A stretch of 64,000 bases of DNA from Bisporella sp. PMI_857 (lineage: Eukaryota; Ascomycota; Leotiomycetes; Helotiales; Helotiaceae). A program made the translations under genes and the position numbers. Under the pieces are notes generated by a model. That model saw nothing but the letters and a program-made list of their open reading frames with translations. It did not search any database and was not told the origin of the DNA. Each line of letters begins with the position of its first letter. Positions within the stretch are counted from its first letter, which is position 1. Below are positions 23,422 through 35,917 of the stretch, piece after piece. The DNA lies in NCBI GenBank assembly GCA_021307315.1, contig JAJSPD010000001.1, positions 682,001-746,000 on the forward strand, read 5' to 3'.

Positions 23422-24611
23422 TTACTTCAATACGTGCTCTATAATGATCTTGTAGCCTTCCACAGCTGCCTGCAGGTCAGAAATATTGAGATGCTCATGA
23501 TCAGAATGAGCCATCAGAATGGAACCCGGTCCATAAAGATAGCGTTTGTGATCTCCCTTGAGGTTTGGAATATCAGTTCCATAGTTGACGACGATAGTCT
23601 CAAATCCTACAACATGTTAGTAACTGAGGATGATTTTGGAAAAGCAAAATTACCTTCGATATCATTGTCAATATACACTGGTCCATACCCATTATGTACG
23701 GTGACATCGAACTCCTCACCTGAGCTCTTTAAAGCATCCAAAATGATTTTTTCTACGACCGCCGGTGACCCGTCAGCGATCCTGATTGCTACGTTCGCAA
23801 TTGCGTCCTCAGCAATAACGTTCGCAGCCACGCCGCCTTCAATCCTTCCAATGTTCAGGGTGGTATTTCCGTACTTCTCGCTATAGGGTAGTTTAGCCTC
23901 CAATAGCGCCGACAGACCCTTTACCAGCATTACATTGGCATTTCTTCCAAGTTCTGGATATCCAGAATGTCCAGCTTTCCCCTTGGCCTTGATATCCAAA
24001 CCTAAGATACCCTTATGACCACTGGCCAGTTTGAGCTCTGTGGGCTCGCCAAAGATCACGGTCTCCCACTTCAACCCTAGATCATTCGCTTTATGCATCC
24101 CGTCACCGCCAGTCTCTTCACCAGTGACGAATAGAAGCGCAATATCTCCTTCCTTGAGCTTCCTCTCCCCTAATAATTCCTCCACAGCTTTAATCTGTGT
24201 CGCCACTGAACCCTTTGCATCCACGCTTCCCCTCCCCCATATTTCGTTCCCTTCTCTTCTGTATGGCCAGAAAGGCGGAACAGTATCTATATGGCTTGAT
24301 ATCAATGCCCTTGTTTTCCGCTCGCTCCCAAGGTACGCAAAGATATTGTATCGCGCGCCGACCTTGTCTGTTTCTGGTGTAACTTTTTGAGTCTCGACTG
24401 TGAAACCCTGCCGTGTGAGATAGGAATGGAGATAGACTGCGACGCTTTGCTCATGGCTAGTTATGGATTCGTACTCAATTAAGGCCTTGTGGAGGTCTAA
24501 AAGAGGAAGGGGGGTTGTTCCATCAATGATTGGGTGCTGGAAAGCTCCGAAAGGATTGGCGGCGAAACAATTGACAATGGTAAAGCTTATGGGAAGAATA
24601 AAAAGCCTCAT
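23422..24611 (-). CDS. Secreted/vacuolar M20 family metallo-carboxypeptidase
   Basis: Two exons, 24611-23654 and 23606-23422, giving 380 residues. The chosen Met begins a signal peptide (MRLFILPISFTIVNCFAANP). Zinc ligands and catalytic residues of clan MH are in place: SSHIDTVPPFWP (His, catalytic Asp), GRGSVDAKGS (bridging Asp), FVTGEETGGDG (catalytic Glu pair), GEPTELKLASGHKG, and the final His in MAHSDHEHL in exon 2. The dimerisation (lid) domain begins near GKAGHSGYPELGRNANV. These enzymes cleave C-terminal residues or N-acylated peptides. A Met eight codons further upstream is possible but would lengthen the signal peptide awkwardly. Confidence 0.9.
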
Positions 24612-25140
24612 TTTAACTAAAGTGAGTGGCCACATCTGTGGAAGATTGGCACCACGGCGCGAAGTCGACCTTATGAGGGACAGAGCTATTACAGGATTGC
24701 CTCATTCTGAACTTGGAGCTGAAAGTGGGGTCTATCTGTATTGATAGTGGGGAAGGTAGCTATAGCTTGGATAGAGCTTTGATAAAAAATTTAAAAAAAA
24801 TTAAAAAAGCAAGCTCTGCCGCGGCAAGACGTGCATTTCACCGCTCAACGACTTGGCTTTTACCTTATACACCAGAGGCATTACATGCAAGGAGATATTT
24901 TGTCGAATATATTCCCAAGTCTCAGGCAAGAAGAGAAGCCCTGCCTCTATTCATATTCTTGTCTCATCATACCATTATGTAGTCTACGTATCACCATATC
25001 TGTCCCCACAAACTCCTATTTTCTGCCCATGTGCTATGCAGCTACTGTTTATGAATACAACTGTAGGCTTAATTTGTGACAAACTCCTCAGACTCCAATG
25101 CTTTCCTGATAGACGAACAACTCCAATCTGCACCAATCTC
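24612..25140. other. Intergenic between M20 peptidase promoter and RING gene 3' end
   Basis: About 530 bases with an A/T homopolymer stretch (24785-24808). No supported gene. Confidence 0.5.
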
Positions 25141-27084
25141 CTAAAAACCCCTTCGTGTTTGATACGCAGCAGGCACACGTAAGCCCCGACTGGAAGATAC
25201 TGTTGGTGGAGACTGCCCTCTTCGTGTCCGAGGTTGGCGTACCCGGCTACGGCGTGCTCTAGAACCCGAAGCAGCCTCTCCATGCGTACCATCCCCAGGA
25301 TCAGGCTGTACGTAATTTTGAGCTCCTCTCATGTTTTGTTGATGCTCTGCTAAGACTAAACTGATCCGAGGGTCGTACTGCTGTTGATCTGTGATGCATA
25401 ATTGCTGTTGTCTTTGTCGTTCCCGCCTGCGATTGACGGGATGGATAGGTTCATCAGAGGAGGAGCTGTTTTCTGCATCAAACTGATCCGTAGTGTCATA
25501 ACCATATCCAGAAGAGCTTGGTGTGACCGAATCTCTTGTTGGGTGGGAATATCCATAAGCACCAGGCTCAGCCTCATCCATAGGACTCTCAGTCTGTCTA
25601 CTAGGCCAGCCATAGGCATTTTCACCTTCTGTATCAACGCTCACACTACGACTTGACATCGGACTTGATATCTCAGTCATTTCTGTGTCCCTATCGATAT
25701 CATCGTATCCAGGTACTTCATTAACAGGTCGATACTCATATCCAGGAGTATCGGAGAGATCATCACCATCCTGATCATCATTCTCGCCGCCACCTACCAT
25801 TGTTTCTGTGCTACCGTCATCGTCTTCGTCTTCGTCATCGTCTTCGTCTTCATCGTCTTCATCGTCTTCATCATCAGGATCGCCATGAAGGGGGCTCCAA
25901 CCATTCCTTTGGAGGATTGCTTCATCGTTGTCCGAACTATCCACAGTGATGACAGAAGGACTTGAGCTTCCCACAGCTCTCCTCCGCCTTCGTATCCGAT
26001 TGGAGACCTCCCCACCTTCGTCGGATTCATCATCAGACAGAATTATTGGCGCTCTCCGCATGGAAGCATTGCTCGGCTGTTGAGGAGACGATCCGTCTTC
26101 TTCAATAAACTCTCGTATCGATCCTTCGCTGTCATTCTCACTATCATTGCCTTCTGAGTCATAATCGGAAAAGCCAGCATGAAAGTGGTAAGGAGGCCCA
26201 TGATGAGGCATAAATCCAGGATGACCATGATGTCGATGGCTATGGTAATGCCAAATACGATCCGCACCCACCTCCTCCATAATCTCAATATCAGATTCAT
26301 CATATGCAGACTCATCACCCATTTCGCTGAAGTATTGCTCAGGTTCAACTTCTGCTCCACAATTGTTGCAGAGCTCTCCACCTTCATATTCGTGATGACA
26401 GACTGGGCATCTTGATACGCCATCGCTCTCGTCATAAAAAAGTTCTTTTGTGTTTGGGAACGTCCCTTTGAAAAGCCCCTCGGCGCTCCTTTTATCCCGT
26501 TCTACAGCTTCTGTTTCTTCTACTCTCCGTTTTTGATGTTGCTCCTTGGACTCGTCGGAAGGCATTAGTTCAATTCGTTTTGTAAAGATATCGACCATTT
26601 GTTTAACCTAGATATGTTAAGCCTTGTCACACTCTCACAATATATTGCCAAATCTTACAAGAAAAGCTGGGGCCGGCATCTGCTTGATAGCCGTACGACA
26701 TTCCGGACACGTCTTTTTGTGTTTGTTGGGAAGAAACCAGCTGCACAAGCAAGAGTAGCAATATGTATGCCCACATAGTAGTGTCCATGGCTCATACAGG
26801 AGTTGGTCACAGATGGTGCAAGTGACGAGACTCTTGATGTCAGTTAGGTCAGATTTGAATAGTGACGCAAGCTGAAAGATCGTTAGTATACTTCTTTGTA
26901 GTACGCTCTCAGGACTGCAATTAATATGCCTCACCTCAGTATCACTTTTGGTCATCGGTCCCAGCCTCACATCCTCTTTTTTGTTCGTAGGTGTTACTTC
27001 TCGAGATCTAGGTACACTCCCAAGCCTTGAAACGCCGTTTTCTTGTTTTGTCGAAGCTTTTGGGACACTGACCGGTGGTGCCAT
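25141..27084 (-). CDS. RING-finger protein, probable E3 ubiquitin ligase (609 aa)
   Basis: Three exons: 27084-26935, 26871-26659 and 26607-25141. Start is the first ATG (MAPPVSVPKASTK); upstream frame has only GTG. A C3HC4 RING lies at about residues 63-106 (SLVTCTICDQLLYEPWTLLC, GHTYCYSC, TCPECR). The third exon has a small extra zinc-binding pattern (RCPVCHHEYEGGELCNNCG), a His-rich patch (HYHSHRHHGHPGFMPHHG), a long Asp/Glu run and an Arg-rich C-terminus. The RING followed by a long acidic region recalls the yeast histone-variant ligase Psh1, but that link is only suggestive. Splicing of intron 2 restores AFLVKQMVDIFTKR across the junction. Confidence 0.87.
25817..25876. repeat. Trinucleotide (GAT/GAA/GAC) run coding Asp/Glu
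   Basis: A 60-base run of CGTCATCGTCTTC-like units on the plus strand encodes about 20 consecutive acidic residues of the RING protein; likely length-variable between strains. Confidence 0.8.
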
Positions 27085-28033
27085 TTGTCCCTTTTCGTGA
27101 GGAAACTGATGATAACCGTGGTTTATCCACACGGCTATTTCTTTCCATGTACGATGTTGGGCAGCAATATGTGATAGCCGGATCTTAGGAGGATATGTAC
27201 TGAGACAGTTGTGGCCAAGTTGTTTTGGGGAGGCAGCTGCAGAGCTCGCCGTGAGACGGTACTGTACAACTTAGTGCATACAGCCCCGGGTTATAAAAAG
27301 TTGATATTGTTTGCATGACCAACGATTCAAGATCCGAATTAACGTGGCTGCCCTTGCCTTACGGTTAGTCTTTCCTCAGTGAATGCCTCAGGCTTGAACA
27401 CGCATGTTCCGGTCGGCCTTGAGGAACCGAACAGACTTGGCAGTGTATTCAACTGAGCTGATCACGTGAGGATTGATTTACGTTCTCATTTCCTCATTCA
27501 TCATTCGATTCACAGCATATTTGTAGTGTTACCAGCCCACCTTTGCTGCGGGAAGGAATATATAATAGTGCAGCATGGGTTTTAAGTATGAAAATTAAGG
27601 TACGCTAACCTGAGCCTCAGATATCACGACCCTAGAAGCCATGTTGCAAGTCCGCTCAGGATTTCATCGCACGCCTTGGAACTGAGAATTTAGCAAAGTA
27701 TTGTGCCCGTTTCCCGATCAATATAGTACATTCCCGCTCCACCACAACATACTCAGTAGGTGCGGCACGTGTGCAGATGAGTCTTAGGCTGAAAGTGTAA
27801 GAAAAATAAGCATTTCTTTAGATCATATCATATTATTCAAATCAAAGCTATCAACAACATTCCTACAAGTTCTCAGAATCAAGGGGCTTCGAATGAGAGG
27901 CAGGCTAAAGTGCAAGAAAGACATGAAAGAAGATTCGTCCGAAAGCGCAGCAACCTTCAAGGTTCGCCACCTTCGTCCCCCTGAGCACCGCAAGCGACCC
28001 CCTTCATCATCGCATCCCCAAAGCGACTGATAC
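27085..28033. other. Intergenic, RING promoter and oxygenase 3' flank
   Basis: About 950 bases between two minus-strand genes. AT-rich with a few short frames that lack ATG-anchored or family features. Confidence 0.5.
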
Positions 28034-29312
28034 CTATGCAACTTTCTTTCGCTTGGATGCTTCTTCGCAAACCTCCGCCAAATGTCCCTTTGGGACTAGA
28101 TGCTCCTCAACCAGCTCGTTGTTTAGCTTTCGTAATGTGTTGATTTCAAAATCAAGAAAAGACTTGATAGACAGTACATCAGTGGAGCCAGCCTTCATGG
28201 CATCGCGAACATTCCTCAGCATGTCACGGATACGAGCCTCGGAATTTTCGAGTTGATACTCGATCGTCTGCCCATAAAGATCGGATAAATTTGATATTGG
28301 TCTTACGGTTGTGAGAACAGTATCATCACGGGTCCGTGGGCAACGGGGACGGAAAGATGTCACCTTATGAGGATGGTTAGCGTCTATGGTGCAGTTTCAC
28401 CAGGTGAGGCTTACCATTGTGATTCTCTCCTGGCCGCCGAATACCTTCAACGCCTGGTGATCTATATACCTTCCCTGCAACACGACGGCACATCCCTATG
28501 ATGCCGTCAGATCATGTCCTATATCAAGGCTAGCGACTTTACCTTTGATGGGCCTCGGACTTTCTTAATCTCACCGGTGCCCGTTCTCAGAGCAGTCTCA
28601 CCTCCAATCATACCTGTGGTATCGCTCATCATTAAGACACAAACGAATGGGTAACTATCTCTATGCCATCCAACGATAGCCTCATCATCGTCCTCGGAGA
28701 TCGCGGTATCGCTATTATACTGCTTCGGCTCGCTAGGAGTGGACATGTTGATGTGCCCAATCTCGTAATCCATGACCGGAACAAGATCGACGCCAGCGAC
28801 TTTGGACATGATTGCAAGTGTCTCGGGGTGCTTCCAGGCCTCGAATATGAATTTCCCGTGCCTAGTGGAGGGTCAACCTGATGACATATGTAGGCAGTAC
28901 TAATAGACGCTTACTTTGGAGCATACCCACGGAGCTGTTTTGGGGCAATATCTGATGTATAGCTGTAATTCTCCTGTACTTCCTTGCTGAAGATTTCTCC
29001 CCTCATAATGTTGACTGCGTCTTCACTAAAGAGGCGGAATGGCTCAGACACAGCAACAGGCGATACACCGTTACTAGCAGGCAAGCCAATATCTTCCATT
29101 GTATGGATATATTTCGGCTCTTCATATGCTAAATGCTTACTGGGATCGAATAGCTTCCCAACGGCTTTTGATCCATTATCGGCAGCTAGGTATCTTTCAA
29201 ATGACCGTTTCAGGCTCTGTTGGGTTTCCTTTGAGGAGGGAGTTATTCTAGGAGAGTTCATGACCTTCGAGAAGTGACCTTCCGACGGCATGAAGACATC
29301 AGGAGTTGCCAT
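28034..29312 (-). CDS. 2-oxoglutarate/Fe(II)-type dioxygenase-like protein (375 aa)
   Basis: Four exons: 29312-28915, 28861-28543, 28495-28415 and 28363-28034, all phases consistent. Exon 2 carries the HxD iron-binding pair in DEAIVGWHRDSYPFVCVLMM followed by GMIGGETALRTG. Exon 3 carries a plausible distal His (GRYIDHQALKVFGG), and exon 4 starts VTSFRPRCP with an Arg that could hold 2-oxoglutarate. An N-terminal helical region precedes (MATPDVFMPSEGHFSK) and a charged helical C-terminus follows. This fits a fungal Fe2OG oxygenase of unknown substrate. Intron 1 has two possible acceptors; only the one at CTAG before 28861 keeps the frame (YAPKHGKFIFEAWKHPE). Confidence 0.85.
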
Positions 29313-31119
29313 GTTGACTGGAGCAGCGCTAAGAAACTGTCAGAGACCTCCTATTTCCGCCATAGTGATGCAGCTACAAAGAGTAGCAATACCGTGGAAG
29401 CCAACAACTATCCTTGACAGTTCGGTAGGGGATAGGATTGCAAGCGTGGAATCGGGAACAAGCTAAGAGCCACCTCAAGGAGATGAATCCTTACTTGTTC
29501 CAAGAACCCTCAGATTGGATATGAATCGGAACTTGAGTGCAAGAATTCCTCGCTATGGTATCGGTTGATCTCACCTTCAAGCCAAACGGTAAAATATACA
29601 GAAGCACCAACTTACAGCCAATTTGTCTCTATACAGGTGTTTGAGAGATATGTTTCGAAAAAGAGTTTTGTAATGTTGTTGGTTGAGCAGTGATAGTCAG
29701 ATACTCGGTGTGTAGGAGGATTTATATCAGTTACGTCTGTTTAAATCACGATTCAAAAGACAGCAAGTCTCATTGCGACCGAAGGTAGGTAACTCAAACC
29801 CAACCTAGGCAATGCGCTACGGAGCGGTTACCGGTCCGTTTGGACGTCCTCGAAGCTTGGATCCTGACTATTTGCCTGAACCCTCCACACTTTTCTTTCA
29901 CCTCAATCAGCCGTTGTCAATACTTCCAGGGGGAATAGAAGTGGAGACCCCTCACGATCCCTTCAGCACAGCTGCTCTTCATGTCTCTCAGGTGGTTGAA
30001 CTTATCGTTCAAGCACCTAATACTGGCCGATCGAGGGGTTCGCTGATAGCATCGGCTCGGCCGATGTCAAGGAGGGGCATTACCTACAAGAGACAGGGTA
30101 ATGGTCTAGATCTCATGGAATTTGTTTCTCTAAGAGGATAGTGCCGGCAGTCAGAAGACGGAGACTGCGTCATAAGAGATATGCTAAAATAACTCTTATT
30201 TAGTCTTATTGCAACATCTAACAACAAACAGCCTCAACAGCGGTACAGATTAGCAGGCTTTACATCAAGGAATATGATTTGTGGAGACACGTAACACGAA
30301 AAGTGGAGGAACCTAAGATAAGTGTGGAGGGCTAGTGATGGAATTATTGACCCGATTTGGAACGAGGTTTTACCATGAGCCCGTGCAAAGCCGTTAACGG
30401 ACGTACGGGCTCTTTGAATATGGCTGATATCTACAACCAGGCGATAGTAATCCAGTGATATTGCAGGGACATATCTTTATGTTGCTCTTGCAGCTGTGTT
30501 TGGAAAGATTCGGGCCTTCAGTTAGATAGATATAAGGTTTCTATGCCCTCTCACGCTGCGAACCACGGAGTAAGAGTGGAGACATGGAGATAGCCAGAAA
30601 GTTCTAAGTACAGAGGATATCTCAAACTAGCTTAACAACAAACTTGCAAGAAACTGAAACATCTTATATAAAGTAAGCATGTTGGCGATTCGAGAAGGGG
30701 GTTTGAATGTGTCAAAAGTCTCGACACAAATAGCAAAGTCACGGCTCCAATCGTTGTCTAGAATTAGTATATGGCTAGCCATGCCGCGTGACCTCTAACT
30801 TTCTGGCCAGACTAAAAGAAAATATGCCTTGCCTATCAGAAGCAAGGGGAACGTATGTGAGCATGAGCGACGATACAGGACAAAGATACGTATTATATAT
30901 GATAACACGGGCTGGCTTGTATTGACAGGAGGCTTCCAGGTTCATGCCATGTGGAGTGATAAGTTGTTAGATTACTACCCGCCGCCAAGATCCTCATCAA
31001 CCCAGTCGCCAAGCCTCGAAACTGAGGTGACGGTTACTCCTGCATCTACCAACAAATACCAAGATCACGAGGTCTACTAGTCCACACATCGCCAATATCA
31101 GGAACAAGACAGCAACGAC
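29313..31119. other. 1.8 kb intergenic region between divergent oxygenase and COX23 genes
   Basis: Presumed promoters for both genes. Two modest plus-strand frames (29812-30141, 109 codons; 30829-31080, 83 codons) are not supported by motifs or splice context. No repeats or RNA genes seen. Confidence 0.5.
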
Positions 31120-31587
31120 ATGGTATCGAATAACCCACCAGAGGAGACGCCCTGGGACTCCAAAACGAGTCAGCAGTTTGAGAAGTACGTAAACAAATTT
31201 GGGAAAGGAGCAAGAAATAGGAAAGGCGTCGCTGATGGAGGTTTAGCAAACGGCCCGGAGAGTTCTTAGATCCGTGTCAGGATGTGGCTTCCAGGAGTAT
31301 AAAGTGCTTGCACCGAAATGGAGGGAATAAGGAGATGTGCACTGATTATTTTCAGTGAGTGTGCATGTTGTTGGCGAACGTTCCGCCGATGTTCTTATGG
31401 ACTGTTCTAGTGGAACGACCTCATATCACTACTAATACTGATTATAGAGCCTATCGAGATTGTAAGAAGCAATGGGTAAGATTTCAAAATTTGAGATTCT
31501 ATGATGGAAGCGCTGATCTCTTAGCTTAATGAGCGAAAGGAAGCAAAGGCAAAAGTGAAAAAGGAGGGTAGTTCATGGTTCTCGTGA
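31120..31587 (+). CDS. COX23: Cox23, twin CX9C mitochondrial intermembrane-space protein
   Basis: Assembled from four small exons: 31120-31184, 31247-31354, 31448-31475 and 31525-31587 (87 residues). The product begins MVSNNPPEETPWDSKTSQQF. It carries both CX9C motifs: C-QDVASRSIK-C within EFLDPCQDVASRSIKCLHRN, and C-TDYFQAYRD-C split by intron 2, then KKQWLNERKEAKAK. Twin CX9C proteins are imported by Mia40 and fold with two disulphides; Cox23 is needed for cytochrome c oxidase assembly and copper handling. Three introns in an 87-codon gene hide it from simple ORF searches. All intron phases match. The call is secure because both Cys motifs and the C-terminal KKQW block fit. Confidence 0.9.
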
Positions 31588-31971
31588 AGGGATGGATGTA
31601 CATGTAGCATCAATGATGATTGTTGTATGATAGGGCAGGCAATTTAAACATTCACTTCAGTCAGTTCCAAAAATATGGAAAGGAAACAACGATTGAATAT
31701 GTCTTGTATAGTGGCTACCTTTCTCTTCAGATAAACAATGAATAACAAAGGGCATATCCTGAATGATACTAAACCAGGCACGATTAATTGGCAGTAACAT
31801 AGTTAAATAATCTATAGAATTAAAGCATTTCTTATTCATTACACTTGTCAGATGTTTATTGCCTCTTGAAAGGGGCCAACGGTTGGTCACTCGCTTAGCT
31901 CTTTCTTTGGTGCACACCTTAATTTTTGTATCCGAAGCGCATCAACTCGCACAGCATATCAACGCTAAACC
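31588..31971. other. Intergenic between COX23 and NAA25
   Basis: About 380 bases holding the COX23 3' flank and the NAA25 promoter; nothing else seen. Confidence 0.5.
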
Positions 31972-34900
31972 ATGTCGAACCTGGATTTTCCTATTCGGGA
32001 TCAGCAGGATGCGCCTATATGGAACGCAATTGAGGCTAAGAACTATAAACAAGCCATTAAGGCTATTGACAAGAGGGTAAAGAAGAAATCCACAGAGTAT
32101 CTTGAAGTGAGTGAGCCAATAGTGCACGTGACGTCCACTTTAGTCTGACATACGAGGTAGGCTCTCCGTATATATGTCCAGTCACGCCCTTTTAGTCCCG
32201 AGGCCGAGAGGAGCCATACTCTTATCTATCTTGAGAAACTGCGAGACCGAAGCCCGCCACTTACCGACATCGATGCCATCGGATTGCTTGATGAGGCTCT
32301 AGGTGCTGTCTTGCCGAATTCACCGGATGACTGGGCCAGAATCATTGGCGAGCTACGGCTACAACGTGTGATAGCGCAACCAAAAGATGAGGATGTGAAC
32401 AAAATGTGTCTTTATGAGTGTTTGATGAAAGGTGATCTGGATCATGCCGAGAAGATCGCCAATATTCTACAGAAAAGCCTTCCAGACAAACACTCATACT
32501 ACTTTTGGAATATTACCATCAAATTTCTGTACTCGAGGACAGCAAAATATTCCGAAGAAGATAGGACAAGATGGGGAAGGCTTGCATTCGCCTTCATTGG
32601 CAAAATGGCCGCTGATGCACAGAAGGCGAAGGCGGAGCAAAAGTCATTACCAGTTCGGTCGATCCATACTCCGCAGGAAATTCTGCTTTTGCACTTGATT
32701 ACGGAAGCATATGGAACAACAGAAAAAAGGCTGCAATACCTTAGTGACCCATACCTTGGTCCAGAGTCAACAATTGCAAAGGGCGATTGGCAGCTATGGA
32801 GGTGGAAGATTGAGTTATTAAGAAATTCTCAGCAATGGAAAGTCCTGTTTGATACCGCTCGCGGTCTCCTTGCTAGAGCACGAACAAAGGACGATTCTGG
32901 GATCATTGTTGAAGAGCGATTCAGTGATTGGCTCGTTTGGGAAGGCTTTCTCAGATCAGCTAAAGAACTGTCCGAGACAGATATTCCCATGAGCGAGATC
33001 AAGTCCATTCATGACAGCGTGAATTCAGAAATCAAAGCTCATCTAGAACCTTTGTCTGGGGTTGGTAAGAGTTGGAGAAGGAATGCCTCTCTAGCAAAGC
33101 TAAAATTCTCTTTTGAAAGCGCTGTGCCATTTCTGAGAAATCCTAACGAACAAAGCTCAGATTCTGTGTTGGTTGAGGGCAGTGGAGTGCTGTCCCCTAT
33201 TTTGGAGTATCTACTGCATTATGGAGATGCAACCACGGCTTATATCGACCTGCAACCAAGCGTTGAGAAGTTAAATAGGGAGCAACACAAAAGTCTCCTA
33301 GAAAAAATCACTATATCCCGGAATGATATCAAGGTCAGCTTTTCATTCCCTTAGAGGATCGTTGCACAGTCCTATGGAGATACTTATATATTTTTTGCGG
33401 ATGGAAAGGGCTTCTTCAACATAACGCGTGGAGAGCCTAATACTAAAATAGTACATACTCATCACCTCCTGAACCTCTATAGAGGAAAATTTCGCTCTTG
33501 TTTAATTATCAAATGCACCTAGGTCTACTTTTGCTGACTGCTCTTAGCTTAATCATGCAAAAGAAGTCACAAAGCTCGTCAATTCGTACAAATTGTCGTA
33601 TTTGCTTACTAGCTCCATCCCCGAACAGAGGAAAATGATAATTCCAGCCTATCAGTCTGATCAGCAATTAGTATGCGATATATGTTCGACACCTTCTTCT
33701 TTGTTCTGCCAGCAATGCCTCTTAAAGCTCGGACAGTCTACAATAGAATGCTACAAGGTTGCGATCACGGATGGGGGCGTTGCCAAAGGACTTCTCTCCA
33801 CAGATAGGCATCCTGCTGATGACTTGGTTGTCTTATCCGCAATGTGTCTGAGTGAGTCTAAATGTGTCCTTATTTGTTAATATCGGTACATAGTCTACAA
33901 GCGTTTTTGGTTGTCAAGACGTGTATGAAGGACTATCCTAAACTCAAGCACAACATTATAAATATACAAGGCACTGATAGGTTCAAATTATTAGTTAAAA
34001 CATCACTCGGGAGTGCTCCTTCTATAGGAGGCCCTAATGCATCTCATATCCTACGAGCCACCATACTCCTAGAGTTCGCTTGGACGCGCTCGAAACACAA
34101 CTTCCAGATAACCCTCCTCCTCATGAAGCTATACATTTACCTAGGCTGCGCCTCTTTAGCCATGAGAGCATATCAACGCCTTGGTATAAAACAGATCCAG
34201 CAGGATACCCTTTCCTTTTCACTTTTAGACCGTATTTCCAGTCTACACCCACATCCCTTCAGCCATCAACCTGAGGACGCTGCGAAGCTCTTAGAACCAA
34301 TGGAACAGATTGTGGAGCAGCAACGTTATTATCCACAAGCTTTTAACCATATGAAGAAGAATATCTGGAGGTCTTTCCAGGAAGGTAGCTATTGTTCGGT
34401 CATCCAGATTACGGAAGCTCAAGAAACACTGAGTCGCTCGATGGCCTCTATTCTTTCGGCTATAGAGAGCGGGAGGATATTGAGGTTGATAGCTCCAAAG
34501 ATTTCGCTAACTCCGGCTCTTGTTGGTCATGATGTTCTACGTAAGTATGCCTGGCCGCATGTCCCAATGTACTAACCTCTACAGCACTTGATGCCGAAAT
34601 GTATGACACTGCTATCTCTGATACTAATAGTTACGACGTCTTCCCGAGTTTTGAAGCCAGCCAATCCCCACGCTTTGTTTCTCAATTTGACTTTCTACAA
34701 CCTGAAATATCTGTGAGTCTACTCGCCGACGCTAAATAGATATGACTAATGACTTCGCCTAGAAACTCCGAATTCATGCCAGTCTTTTGTGTGAAAAGCT
34801 TATATTGATTTTATCCTCGGAGCATGGTGTTTCACCGGCCGAAAAGAAGGAGCTGCTTCGCAGTTTTGAGCTCCTTCCCAAATTACATGAAGAAGGCTTC

Positions 34901-35772
34901 AAAGGTTGGTAATTTTGTACAGCAGAGTTCCAATATGAAGTGTGAGATGCTAATTACATACTGGCATGGATGTAGGACTAAACCGCCCTGAGCTGATTAC
35001 TCTCCAGTGTAGTGAGGCTATGGCATATACAATGTGTGAATTACTGGAAGATAAGCAAAAAGAATTAGGAGAGCCGGATGGTAAGTATTGTTGGCGATCC
35101 CAAGCCTGCAACCTACTCTGATACTATATGCTAACTTATAAGCCTTTGGCCTACGGATACATGACAAGCTTGAGCGATTGAACGAAGTCATCGGAGGCAT
35201 ACCAGAGACTCCTCCAGCCCGACAATCGGATCTTCAATCGCTCTACATGGGATATGATATTGGAAATACTGTCTGTATCTATATTCTAACCTCTATGAAA
35301 TCTTACTTACAGGACCTGAAAGGTATTGAAATTTGCCAAGTATTTAGCCACTAACCACTCAAAGCACAATTCCTCTCGCTGGAGGGAAGCTGCTCTGAAG
35401 GTTTGTTCTTAAATTGCCACATATTTCGTGTTTCTTGGCTATTGGATGATATTAACTCATACGTGTAGTTGATAAAAGCTATAGTTGAAAAATCAATAAG
35501 CATAAAGAGGAAGATTGAGGAAGGAGGATTGATTGACTGGGTGGTAGAGACTCTGTCTGGAGACAACAGCGTGTCCAGAGAGGAGGAATTGTTCAATAGT
35601 AAGTGGCTGCCTGTAATCTCTTTGCTCCCGGGATATCATAGAGCTGATGCATTGGCAAGATGCTATTGGTGAAACAATCGATGACGACTTCAGAGAAATA
35701 TGGGCTGGTGAAGTGATAGAGAGTTGGAAGGATTCTATAGAAGGCTTCTCCTACTTCAAGCTTCCTTCATAG
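31972..35772 (+). CDS. NAA25: NatB N-terminal acetyltransferase auxiliary subunit (Mdm20/Naa25)
   Basis: Eleven exons: 31972-32106, 32161-33333, 33548-33851, 33902-34540, 34585-34712, 34763-34904, 34976-35080, 35143-35270, 35323-35400, 35469-35598 and 35642-35772 (3,093 nt, 1,030 residues). Naa25 anchors the NatB catalytic subunit (Naa20) to the ribosome and acetylates proteins starting Met-Asp/Glu/Asn. Hallmarks: N-terminal TPR-like PIWNAIEAKNYKQAIKAIDK, a second TPR LMKGDLDHAEKIANILQKSL, mid-protein HNFQITLLLMKLYIYLGCAS, and a C-terminal helical tail (VVETLSGDNSVSREEELFN). The acceptors at 33901 and 35322 were chosen because nearby alternatives produce stops. Yeast mdm20 mutants have mitochondrial inheritance and actin defects. 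Confidence 0.9.
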
Positions 35773-35917
35773 GCGCTTTACATATATAAACCTCCAGGAA
35801 CTAAAGCATACGGATCGTACAATCACATAGGAAGATGCCGACACAATCTAAAAAGTATTGCCCAGTTATTCATGATTTTATAAACGCAGAACAGTATCTC
35901 ATGCTTTCTTATTCTCT

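Noticed and set aside
29812..30141. 109-codon plus-strand frame in the oxygenase/COX23 interval
   Set aside because: It has an ATG but no recognisable motif, signal peptide, membrane segment or splice partner; not enough to call.
30829..31080. 83-codon frame directly upstream of COX23
   Set aside because: Does not join in phase to the COX23 exons and has no similarity; probably leader sequence.
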